Source of the DNA: Gilvibacter sp. SZ-19 | GTDB lineage: Bacteria > Bacteroidota > Bacteroidia > Flavobacteriales > Flavobacteriaceae | Assembly: GCF_002163875.1 (NCBI RefSeq) | Contig: NZ_CP019333.1 | Span: forward strand, 124,001 to 188,000 | Reading direction: 5' to 3' | Length of the DNA: 64,000 nucleotides | In this document: positions 30,623 through 37,678 of the stretch, piece after piece | Layout: each line of letters begins with the position of its first letter | Numbering within the stretch: position 1 is the stretch's first letter | Translations under genes and position numbers: made by a program | The notes under the pieces: model-generated | Told to the model about the DNA's origin: nothing | Seen by the model: the letters and a program-made list of their open reading frames with translations, nothing else | The model's database searches: none

Positions 30623-31971
30623 AGTGCTCCGGCTGCTTGTAATTTTTCAAAACGAACAAAGCCCTCCTCGTCTATTTCGGTCAACGTGACCTGATGTAAG
30701 GTATTGACCAAAGCAGGGTCCCAAGGCATACGAACCTTTACGTAGTTCTCTGTAAAGCCGTGTATATATCCTGACTTGTTTTCTCCTTCAAACAACACTG
30801 TACGCGTTGTGCCAAGTTGCGATTCGTAAAAGGCTCTTCGCTTTTTTACAGAGAGTCCTCTGAGCATACGTGAGCGCTTAGCACGAACTTTTTGAGGTAC
30901 TGGATCGGCCATAGCAGCTGCTTCTGTATTATCACGTTCGGAATAAGTAAAAACGTGTAAATAAGATATGTCTAAAGCATTCAGATAATTGTAAGTCTCT
31001 AAAAAATGCTCCTCGGTTTCCCCAGGAAAGCCTACAATGACATCTACTCCTATACAGGCATCGGGCATAACCGAACGAATTCTAGCAACACGTTCGCTGT
31101 AAAGTGCAGTTAAATAACGGCGTTTCATGCGCTTGAGCAAGGCATCGCTTCCGCTTTGGAGCGGAATGTGAAAATGCGGAACAAAGCTATTGGAACTGGC
31201 CACAAAGTCGATGGTCTCGTTTTTAAGCAGATTTGGCTCAATAGATGAAATTCGCAAACGGTGTATTCCAGGCACTTTATCTAGGGCCTGAACCAACTCC
31301 AAAAAAGTGTGCTCGTGCTTTTTATTTCCAAACTCGCCCTTGCCATAATCCCCTACGTTCACTCCAGTAAGTACTATCTCTTTGATCCCTTTGGCAGCGA
31401 TCTCCGCAGCATTCTTTAACACATTCTCTAAAGTGTCACTACGAGAAATCCCACGAGCAAGTGGAATGGTACAATAGGTACACTTATAGTCGCAACCGTC
31501 TTGCACCTTTAAAAAAGCACGGGTTCTGTCACCTATAGCATAAGAACCCACATAAAAGTCGGCCTCGTTTATCTCACAAGAATGTACTTGTCCATAATCG
31601 TTCTTGCTCAGGTCGTTGATATAATCGAGCAATTTGAACTTCTCCGTAGCGCCTAATACGAGATCTACCCCATTGACGTCTGCCAATTCTTGAGGTTTTA
31701 ATTGCGCATAACAGCCAATGGCGGCAACAAAAGCATCAGGGTTGACCTTTTGGGCTTGCTTTACAATGGTCTTAAAGCGCTTGTCTGCATTCTCTGTGAC
31801 CGAACAGGTGTTGATAACATAGATGTCTGCCGGCTCATCGAACTCCACACGTTCAAAGCCTTCTTGTACAAATCCACGAGCAATGGTGGAGGTTTCTGAA
31901 AAATTCAGTTTGCACCCCAAGGTGTGGAAAGCGACTTTCGGTTTGTTTTTATGTGCGACTTTTAAGGACAA
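30619..31971 (-). CDS. mtaB: tRNA t6A37 methylthiotransferase MtaB
   Basis: The 450-residue radical-SAM enzyme has the three Cys of the N-terminal UPF0004 domain (TLGCKLN, NTCSVTE, AIGCYAQL), the radical-SAM cluster motif CDYKCTYC (CxxxCxxC), and a C-terminal TRAM domain ending in KVRMPWDPALVNTLHQVTLTEI. It adds a methylthio group to t6A at position 37 of tRNAs reading ANN codons. The only in-frame start near the conserved beginning is TTG at 31971, because a stop lies four codons upstream. It ends convergently with the GNAT gene. Confidence 0.95.
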   Translation of the reverse strand: MSLKVAHKNKPKVAFHTLGCKLNFSETSTIARGFVQEGFERVEFDEPADIYVINTCSVTENADKRFKTIVKQAQKVNPDAFVAAIGCYAQLKPQELADVNGVDLVLGATEKFKLLDYINDLSKNDYGQVHSCEINEADFYVGSYAIGDRTRAFLKVQDGCDYKCTYCTIPLARGISRSDTLENVLKNAAEIAAKGIKEIVLTGVNVGDYGKGEFGNKKHEHTFLELVQALDKVPGIHRLRISSIEPNLLKNETIDFVASSNSFVPHFHIPLQSGSDALLKRMKRRYLTALYSERVARIRSVMPDACIGVDVIVGFPGETEEHFLETYNYLNALDISYLHVFTYSERDNTEAAAMADPVPQKVRAKRSRMLRGLSVKKRRAFYESQLGTTRTVLFEGENKSGYIHGFTENYVKVRMPWDPALVNTLHQVTLTEIDEEGFVRFEKLQAAGAL

Positions 31972-32061
31972 ATCAACAGGCTATTTTATTATCTTTACCG
32001 GTATATGCATAAGCACATTCAGCGGGCAAAATTACAACTTAATTACAGGAACTTAAAATTT

Positions 32062-33684
32062 ATGGCGAGGGTATCGTCACTATATGCTTTAGGGTTTTTA
32101 TTGCTGATTTTAAGCACATTGAGCTGCACTACTGAACCCGATGCGGCACGCGATCACTTGGTCTTTCGATACAATGAGCACAGCAATGTTTCTTCCTTAG
32201 ATCCCGCTTTTGCTAGAAACCCAGCCAATATCTGGCCTACCAATCAACTCTTTAACGGCCTGGTCCAACTAGACGATGCACTAAACGTACAACCTGATAT
32301 TGCAGCGTCTTGGACCTATAATGACAGCACATACACTTACAGTTTTAAGCTGCGTAAGGATGTGTATTTTCATGAAGATGAAGCTTTTGGGCCTCAAAGG
32401 ACCCGTTCGGTAGTCGCTGCGGATTTTGTTTATAGTTTTAATCGATTGATCGACCCCAAGATCGCTTCTCCTGGTCGCTGGGTTATGAATCCGGTGGAGG
32501 AAGTGAAGGCAGTTAACGATTCCACCTTGACCATTAAGCTCAAAGAAGCCTTCCCTCCTTTTTTAGGCATGTTGGGTATGCGCTATTTCTCTGTAGTTCC
32601 TAAGGAGGCGATAGCACGCTATCAGAATGATTTTAGAAAGCATCCTATAGGCACCGGACCATTTGCTTTTAAGCTTTGGGAAGAAAATGTGAAACTTGTG
32701 CTCAGAAAGAATCCCATCTATTTCGAAACTGATGAACATGGCGAAAAACTGCCCTATCTTGAGGCTGTTGCAATTACTTTCTTACCTGACAAGCAAAGCG
32801 AATTCCTCCAATTCGTTCAAGGGAAATTAGACATGGTGAACAGTTTGGACAATTCGTATAAGGATGAGATTCTCACTGCGGATGGAAAACTACGAGCGAA
32901 ATATCAATCCGAAGTAAAACTTTTAAAGAGCCCATTTCTAAATACAGAGTATTTGGGTCTTTTCTTGGGAGATACTACCAGCATTCTGCAATATAAAAGT
33001 CTGCGCCAAGCGATTAATTACGGTTTTGACCGCCAAAAGATGATCACCTATTTGCGCAATGGTGTAGGTATACCAGCAGAACACGGCTTTATTCCGCAAG
33101 GATTACCAGGCTATAATGATAGTATTGGTTATTCTTACAACCCACAGAAGGCCCTTGAGCTGCTCAAACAATACAAAAAAGAAAGCGGAGACAGCCAACC
33201 GCGGATAAGTATAGGAACTAACAGCCAGTATTTGGACTTATGCGAATACATTCAGCGGGAATTGGAAAAGATCGGGATCTCGGTAGCCATAGAAGTATTG
33301 ACACCAGCTACCTTAAGACAATTGAAGTCCAGCGGGGAACTCGATATCTTTAGAGCGAGCTGGATAGCTGACTATCCGGATGCTGAGAACTACCTCTCGC
33401 TTTTTTACAGTAAGAACTTTACTCCGAACGGCCCCAATTATACGCACTTTAAAAATGCGACTTTTGACAGCATTTATCAGGTTGCTTTAAATGTTTCTGA
33501 TATTGCAGAGCGCAAGCTACTTTACAAACAATTGGACGCTATAGTGATGCAAGAAGCGCCCGTTGTCCCACTGTATTATGATATGGCACTGCGATTTGTG
33601 AGTAAGGATGTAGAAGGTCTCGGGATCAATCCGCAGAATTTCTTGGTACTCAAGCGGGTCAAAAAATCTAAAAATAGTAACTAG
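32062..33684 (+). CDS. Peptide/nickel-type ABC transporter substrate-binding lipoprotein
   Basis: The start at 32062 gives a lipoprotein signal (MARVSSLYALGFLLLILSTLSC). The 540 residues form a SBP_bac_5 (family 5) protein: FRYNEHSNVSSLDPAFARNPAN, ADFVYSFNRLIDPK, VVPKEAIARYQNDFRKHPIGTGPF, then the second lobe with SLRQAINYGFDRQKM and ISIGTNSQYLDLCEYIQRELEKIG. It binds oligopeptides or similar ligands in the periplasm. No permease or ATPase gene is adjacent, so it may serve a distant transporter or act as a sensor. Confidence 0.88.
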   Translation: MARVSSLYALGFLLLILSTLSCTTEPDAARDHLVFRYNEHSNVSSLDPAFARNPANIWPTNQLFNGLVQLDDALNVQPDIAASWTYNDSTYTYSFKLRKDVYFHEDEAFGPQRTRSVVAADFVYSFNRLIDPKIASPGRWVMNPVEEVKAVNDSTLTIKLKEAFPPFLGMLGMRYFSVVPKEAIARYQNDFRKHPIGTGPFAFKLWEENVKLVLRKNPIYFETDEHGEKLPYLEAVAITFLPDKQSEFLQFVQGKLDMVNSLDNSYKDEILTADGKLRAKYQSEVKLLKSPFLNTEYLGLFLGDTTSILQYKSLRQAINYGFDRQKMITYLRNGVGIPAEHGFIPQGLPGYNDSIGYSYNPQKALELLKQYKKESGDSQPRISIGTNSQYLDLCEYIQRELEKIGISVAIEVLTPATLRQLKSSGELDIFRASWIADYPDAENYLSLFYSKNFTPNGPNYTHFKNATFDSIYQVALNVSDIAERKLLYKQLDAIVMQEAPVVPLYYDMALRFVSKDVEGLGINPQNFLVLKRVKKSKNSN

Positions 33685-33954
33685 ATGAGCTTCGGAGTCA
33701 TACAGGCTATGGTAACTTCGCTTAAGAACAACAAGCGAAAAAGAAAGTCACGCTTTGATAACAAGGAGCGTGGGATGACAGGGATATACGGCAAGTTTGA
33801 AGATCATAAGAAGTTTACCCCAGCCCAGATGGCGGCTTTTCAAAAGAAGGTCAAAGAAGAGCGTAGAAAGCTATTATTAAAACAACTATTTGTTTTTGGC
33901 CTGATCTTCTCTGTGATTATTGGCTTTTTCTACTATATGATGTTTGTGCGCTGA
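33685..33954 (+). CDS. Small membrane protein with basic N-terminus
   Basis: The 89-residue frame begins directly after the binding-protein stop (TAG then ATG), so it is co-translated. The first 40 residues are very basic (NNKRKRKSRFDNKERG), followed by FEDHKKFTPAQMAAFQKKVKEERRKL and one C-terminal membrane helix (LLKQLFVFGLIFSVIIGFFYYMMF). Similar small proteins occur in flavobacteria without a known role. It is the only transmembrane gene beside the binding protein. Confidence 0.72.
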   Translation: MSFGVIQAMVTSLKNNKRKRKSRFDNKERGMTGIYGKFEDHKKFTPAQMAAFQKKVKEERRKLLLKQLFVFGLIFSVIIGFFYYMMFVR

Positions 33955-34014
33955 TCCAAAGGTTTTTAAGCGTAAACTTTGCACATATTCATAGCCATTT
34001 AGAATACGCAGGCT

Positions 34015-34089
34015 TTGAGACCTAAGGAAATTTCAAAAGGCAGAGTTATTACTGGTGATGACGGGGGATTCCATCCCCTCCCCAATTAA
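34015..34089 (+). other. Short TTG-initiated frame ending GGFHPLPN (first repeat copy)
   Basis: A 24-codon frame from TTG 34015, bounded upstream by an in-frame TAG at 34000, reads MRPKEISKGRVITGDDGG then FHPLPN and TAA. The last eight residues are identical to those of the second frame at 34257-34376. Whether it is translated is unknown; the start codon is weak and there is no clear promoter. Confidence 0.3.
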
Positions 34090-34094
34090 ATTTA
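34062..34094 (+). repeat. 33-bp direct repeat, copy 1
   Basis: This copy matches 34349-34381 at 32 of 33 positions. It contains a GGGGA-TTCCA-TCCCC hairpin and then a second C4 tract, so the G5 run could pair with either of the two C4 tracts. Identity runs through the stop codon of the short frame and into the A/T-rich sequence after it. Confidence 0.85.
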
Positions 34095-34256
34095 ACTCCT
34101 ATTTTTTCAGCTTGAAAACATTACCAATTCGTGTTTATAAATTCAAAGCTCAAACACAGATGACTTTTGCACGCTAGAAGTATTTTCTATCCCATTAAGA
34201 GTAATAAGAAATTAAATTTTCTTGAAGATCACTGTGGCTAATCAGGTGGACGATAA

Positions 34257-34376
34257 ATGACAGCTACGAATACGAACAGAGATGCCGCAGCGGGTTTTTC
34301 TTTTAGTAATACCGCGATAATTAGAGTTCAGCATGTTACCCTAACTTGCGGGGGATTCCATCCCCTCCCCAATTAA
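34257..34376 (+). CDS. Possible 39-residue peptide ending GGFHPLPN (second repeat copy)
   Basis: ATG at 34257 follows an in-frame TAA at once and opens a 39-codon frame: a hydrophilic start (MTATNTNRDAAAGF), then SFSNTAIIRVQHVTLTC and the end GGFHPLPN. A Cys precedes the Gly-Gly. The last eight residues are shared with the frame at 34015-34089. There is no recognised family; it could be a small secreted or processed peptide, or a chance frame across a repeated non-coding element. The repeat being conserved at third positions and beyond the stop favours DNA-level duplication. Confidence 0.35.
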   Translation: MTATNTNRDAAAGFSFSNTAIIRVQHVTLTCGGFHPLPN

Positions 34377-34381
34377 AATTA
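34349..34381 (+). repeat. 33-bp direct repeat, copy 2
   Basis: Second copy, 287 bases from the first, with one mismatch (T/A) four bases from its end. The sequence between copies (34095-34348) has no gene in the usual sense and carries no terminal inverted repeats. The remaining bases of the 33955-34523 spacer show no other feature. Confidence 0.85.
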
Positions 34382-34523
34382 CAACATCTAATAGCATCAA
34401 AGAAATTGACCTGCCACAGCTTTATGAATTTACACTGCAATTAATTTGGACAATAGCACACCCTTTAGGCATACACTCCTGAAGCAGCAAATGACAAGAT
34501 GTAAAATTCTAAGATAATTTAGA

Positions 34524-35702
34524 CTAATCGCGGCGCCATTTCGCGGTCTGCTCAAAGACATGTTCCATGATCTTTTGATCTTCTTGGGTAAATTCCACAC
34601 CGCGCCGTCCCATCATGGCTTTTGCGGTTTCAAAAGCTTTGTTGGTCTTGTAGGTCACCATACCCGCGGCTCCACCCCAACTATAACTGGGCACAAAGTT
34701 TCTCGGAAAGCCACCTCCATAGATATTAGCGCTTACACCTACTACCGTTCCGGTGTTGAACATAGTATTGATGCCGCATTTGGAATGATCGCCCATCATA
34801 AGGCCGCAAAACTGCAACCCAGTTTTGGCAAATCCTTCTGTGCTGTAATCCCAAAGGCGCACTGGCGCATAGTTGTTCTTTAAGTTGGAGTTGTTTGAAT
34901 CTGCGCCCATATTACACCATTCACCCAAAACAGAGTTGCCCAAAAAGCCGTCATGGCCTTTATTACTGTAAGCAAAAAGCACGGAATTATTCACCTCACC
35001 TCCCACCTTGCAATGAGGTCCAACAGTTGTTCCTCCGTAAATCTTAGCGCCCATTTTTAAAGTGGCTTGTTCACATAATGCAAAAGGACCTCGGATTGCA
35101 CAGGCTTCCATAACCTCAGCATCTTTACCAATGTAAATGGGCCCTGCCGTAGTATTTAACGAAGCGAGATATACTTTGGCTCCAGGTTCAATAAATACTT
35201 GATCTTTATCTCCAATAACATGAACTCCAGCTTCTATAGGGGCAGAAACCTTGTCTTTGGTCAGCCATGCGAAATCACGGGCAATTGCCTCGCCATTATA
35301 TTTGAAGATATCCCAAGTATTCGCAATGCGGATCACATCGTCATAACTGTATTGGATCACCTCCGTAGCATCAAAATCCACTTCTTCGCCCTCTTTAGCA
35401 TAAAAAGCTAAGGGCTCATCCTCATAAAATAAAGCTTGACCAGGCTCTAGGCCTTTAACGATCAATGCTAAATTATCTGACGGCAAGAAAGACCCATTTA
35501 TCAAGATATTGGCCTCCATTTCTACCATCGGATATTTACCGGATAGATAATCTTCTGTAACCGTTGTAGTAGTGTAACCTAAGAGAAGCTCCCACTTTTC
35601 TCGTATGGTGAGTATCCCAACACGGATATCGGCCACCGGGCGTGTATAGGTAAAAGGCAACAATTGCTCGCGAACGGAACCGTCAAAGAGAATGTAGTTC
35701 AT
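34524..35702 (-). CDS. GlmU-like protein (left-handed beta-helix, nucleotidyltransferase-like N-terminus)
   Basis: I use ATG 35702 (MNYILFDGSVREQLLPFTYTRPVADIRVGILTIREKW); upstream codons are also open but include the rpmE terminator. The N-terminal 190 residues resemble a sugar-nucleotidyltransferase domain but begin LFDGS instead of the LAAGxGxR loop that binds NTP. The rest is hexapeptide repeats (ITLGPHCKVGG, NSVLGEWCNMGADSNNSN, GDHSKCGINTMFNTGTVVG), a left-handed beta helix with acyltransferase-like architecture. The 392-residue protein is conserved in flavobacteria as far as I recall, and its substrate is unknown. Confidence 0.8.
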   Translation of the reverse strand: MNYILFDGSVREQLLPFTYTRPVADIRVGILTIREKWELLLGYTTTTVTEDYLSGKYPMVEMEANILINGSFLPSDNLALIVKGLEPGQALFYEDEPLAFYAKEGEEVDFDATEVIQYSYDDVIRIANTWDIFKYNGEAIARDFAWLTKDKVSAPIEAGVHVIGDKDQVFIEPGAKVYLASLNTTAGPIYIGKDAEVMEACAIRGPFALCEQATLKMGAKIYGGTTVGPHCKVGGEVNNSVLFAYSNKGHDGFLGNSVLGEWCNMGADSNNSNLKNNYAPVRLWDYSTEGFAKTGLQFCGLMMGDHSKCGINTMFNTGTVVGVSANIYGGGFPRNFVPSYSWGGAAGMVTYKTNKAFETAKAMMGRRGVEFTQEDQKIMEHVFEQTAKWRRD

Positions 35703-35729
35703 AGTGCTTATTTGTGGTAGTAAAACTAA

Positions 35730-35760
35730 CAAAAAAAAAGCCTCCGATCTCTCGAAGGCT
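35730..35760 (-). terminator. rpmE2 terminator
   Basis: On the minus strand AGCCTTCGA and TCGGAGGCT form a nine-base stem (one G-U) around a GAGA tetraloop, followed by eight or nine T. It lies 24 bases after the rpmE2 stop and before the GlmU-like start. Confidence 0.9.
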
Positions 35761-35783
35761 CTCTGCAAAATAATAACGTATAC

Positions 35784-36035
35784 TTATTTTTTGTACTTGG
35801 CGTATTTGTTCTTGAACTTGTCAATACGACCAGCGGTATCTACCAATTTAGACTTACCAGTGTAGTAAGGGTGTGAAGTTCTAGAAATCTCCAACTTCAC
35901 CAATGGGTACTCTTTTCCATCTACCTCGATAGTTTCTTTGGTATTGGCTGTAGATTTGGTAATAAAAACATCGTCGTTTGACATGTCTTTAAAAGCGACA
36001 AATCTGTAATTTTCTGGGTGAACTCCTTTTTTCAT
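35784..36035 (-). CDS. rpmE2: 50S ribosomal protein L31, type B
   Basis: The 83-residue protein starts [19 protein letters not shown] and has the type B pattern: [36 protein letters not shown]. It lacks the CxxC/C zinc Cys set of type A L31, so it does not need zinc. It is monocistronic with a consensus promoter and a terminator. Confidence 0.97.
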   Translation of the reverse strand: MKKGVHPENYRFVAFKDMSNDDVFITKSTANTKETIEVDGKEYPLVKLEISRTSHPYYTGKSKLVDTAGRIDKFKNKYAKYKK

Positions 36036-36070
36036 CTTAATCTTCTTAAAACTTCACATTTTTGAGGTTG

Positions 36071-36100
36071 CAAATTTAATCATCTTTTATCAATGTACAA
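36071..36100 (-). promoter_or_regulatory. Consensus promoter of rpmE2
   Basis: On the minus strand TTG (36098-36100), a 19-base spacer and TAAATTTG (36071-36078) match the Bacteroidota consensus. This is the same architecture as the rpmH promoter. Confidence 0.8.
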
Positions 36101-36158
36101 GCATTCTTTTTTATTTTTTGATGCTCTTTAGAAAAGATTTAGAAATGTAACGAATTCT

Positions 36159-36166
36159 TATCTTTG
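36159..36166 (+). promoter_or_regulatory. -7 box of the DUF4199 gene
   Basis: TATCTTTG matches TAnnTTTG exactly, 33 bases before the ATG at 36200. The -33 element is not clear (GATTTAG upstream). Confidence 0.55.
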
Positions 36167-36199
36167 TGTACTAACCAACCAAACTAAACACTTCTACGT

Positions 36200-36727
36200 A
36201 TGGAAAATCCACAACCTTCGGTTAAAAACATTGCCTTGAACTACGGTGCCTTATGGGGTCTTGGTTCTATTGTTATCGGCGTATTGACCTATGTCACCAA
36301 CACCTATATGGATCGCCCTTGGTGGTCTACAGTATTAGGCTTCGCAGTGATGATCGCAGCTATTGTGCTTGGTCTTAAGGCTTTCCTAAAACAAAATGAA
36401 GGCTACATGAGCCTGGGAGAAGCTTTAAAAAGCGGTATGGGCGTTACTTTGATTGCTGCCATTATTGGGGCAATTTGGATGTATGTATTTATCACAGTTG
36501 TTGAACCGGATTTCATCAATAAAGTTGTTGAAAATGCCCAGACGCAAATGCTAGAGCGTCAACCGGATATGCCACAAGATCAAATGGATGCAGCCATGGA
36601 AATGACCAGAAACTTTACGCAGCCATGGATTATGGTGACAATTAGCTTGGTTGGAACACTCTTTATGGGATTCATCACTTCGCTGATCGCAGGTTTGATC
36701 ATGAAGCGCAACAACCCAATGGCATAA
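36200..36727 (+). CDS. DUF4199-family membrane protein
   Basis: The 175-residue protein has four membrane helices, with the family beginning NIALNYGALWGLGSIVIGVLTYV and the cytoplasmic loop LKAFLKQNEGYMSLGEALKSGMGV. An extramembrane loop of about 35 residues lies between helices three and four (VVENAQTQMLERQPDMPQDQMDAAMEM). DUF4199 has no known function. It is nine bases upstream of the GT2 gene; the pair DUF4199-GT2 is a recurrent flavobacterial arrangement as I recall, so it may assist the transferase. Confidence 0.88.
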   Translation: MENPQPSVKNIALNYGALWGLGSIVIGVLTYVTNTYMDRPWWSTVLGFAVMIAAIVLGLKAFLKQNEGYMSLGEALKSGMGVTLIAAIIGAIWMYVFITVVEPDFINKVVENAQTQMLERQPDMPQDQMDAAMEMTRNFTQPWIMVTISLVGTLFMGFITSLIAGLIMKRNNPMA

Positions 36728-36736
36728 GTACAGCAT

Positions 36737-37678
36737 ATGACCTTATCGGTAGTAATACCTTTACTTAACGAGAAAGAATCGTTACCCGAATTACACGATT
36801 GGATTGCATCAGTGATGCAGTCCAATCGTTTTTCTTATGAAATTCTCTTCATAGACGACGGTAGTACAGACGGTTCTTGGGATACTATCAGAGAACTTCA
36901 GCAAAAGGATCCGAATGTAAAAGGGATCCGCTTCTTGCAGAATTACGGAAAGTCACAAGCCTTGCACGCAGGTTTTAAAGCCGCTGTGGGTGACATTGTC
37001 ATTACCATGGATGCAGATCTGCAAGACAATCCAGAAGAGATACCAGAACTCGTTGCCATGATAACAGACCAAGGCTATGACCTGGTTTCTGGTTGGAAGA
37101 AAAAGCGCTATGACAATACCGTAACCAAAAATCTACCTTCTAAGCTTTTCAATTTTGCAGCTCGCAAGACTTCTGGAGTTAAGCTCCACGATTTTAACTG
37201 CGGATTAAAAGCCTACCGAAGCACCGTGACCAAAACCATAGAAGTAACGGGAGAAATGCACCGTTATATTCCGGTTCTTGCAAAAAATGCTGGCTTTAAA
37301 AAGATCGGTGAGAAAGTGGTGAAACACCAAGCGCGCAAATACGGAACCACTAAATTTGGGATAGAACGCTTTATCAATGGCTTCTTAGACCTAATAACCA
37401 TATGGTTTCTTTCGCGCTTCGGAAAACGCCCAATGCACTTCTTTGGCGCATTAGGGGCTTTAATGCTGCTGATAGGTTTTTTGTTTAGCCTCTATTTGGG
37501 CATTGACAAACTTTTCTTAAACAAGACTGGCCGACTGATCACCGAGCGGCCTCAGTTTTACTTGGCACTTACAGCCATGATCATGGGAACCCAGTTCTTT
37601 ATGGCTGGTTTTATCGGAGAAATGGTGCTGCGTAACCGCGACAAGCGCGAACGCTACTACATTAGTGAAACGCTCTAA
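36737..37678 (+). CDS. Family 2 glycosyltransferase with two C-terminal membrane helices
   Basis: The 313-residue enzyme is of the dolichol/polyprenyl-phosphate mannose-synthase-like type. The N-terminal GT2 domain shows VVIPLLNEKESLPEL, FIDDGSTDGSW (Asp of the nucleotide-sugar site), MDADLQDNPEEIPELV (DxD) and HDFNCGLKAYRST. Two C-terminal helices (HFFGALGALMLLIGFLFSLYL; FYLALTAMIMGTQFFMAGFIGEM) anchor it. It likely transfers a sugar from a nucleotide donor to undecaprenyl phosphate. Its end overlaps that of the T9SS type B gene by four bases. Confidence 0.9.
   Translation: MTLSVVIPLLNEKESLPELHDWIASVMQSNRFSYEILFIDDGSTDGSWDTIRELQQKDPNVKGIRFLQNYGKSQALHAGFKAAVGDIVITMDADLQDNPEEIPELVAMITDQGYDLVSGWKKKRYDNTVTKNLPSKLFNFAARKTSGVKLHDFNCGLKAYRSTVTKTIEVTGEMHRYIPVLAKNAGFKKIGEKVVKHQARKYGTTKFGIERFINGFLDLITIWFLSRFGKRPMHFFGALGALMLLIGFLFSLYLGIDKLFLNKTGRLITERPQFYLALTAMIMGTQFFMAGFIGEMVLRNRDKRERYYISETL

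Noticed and set aside
34062-34381. Integron attC sites or insertion-sequence ends
   Set aside because: No GTTRRRY core, no integrase or transposase, and no inverted repeats at the copies' outer edges.
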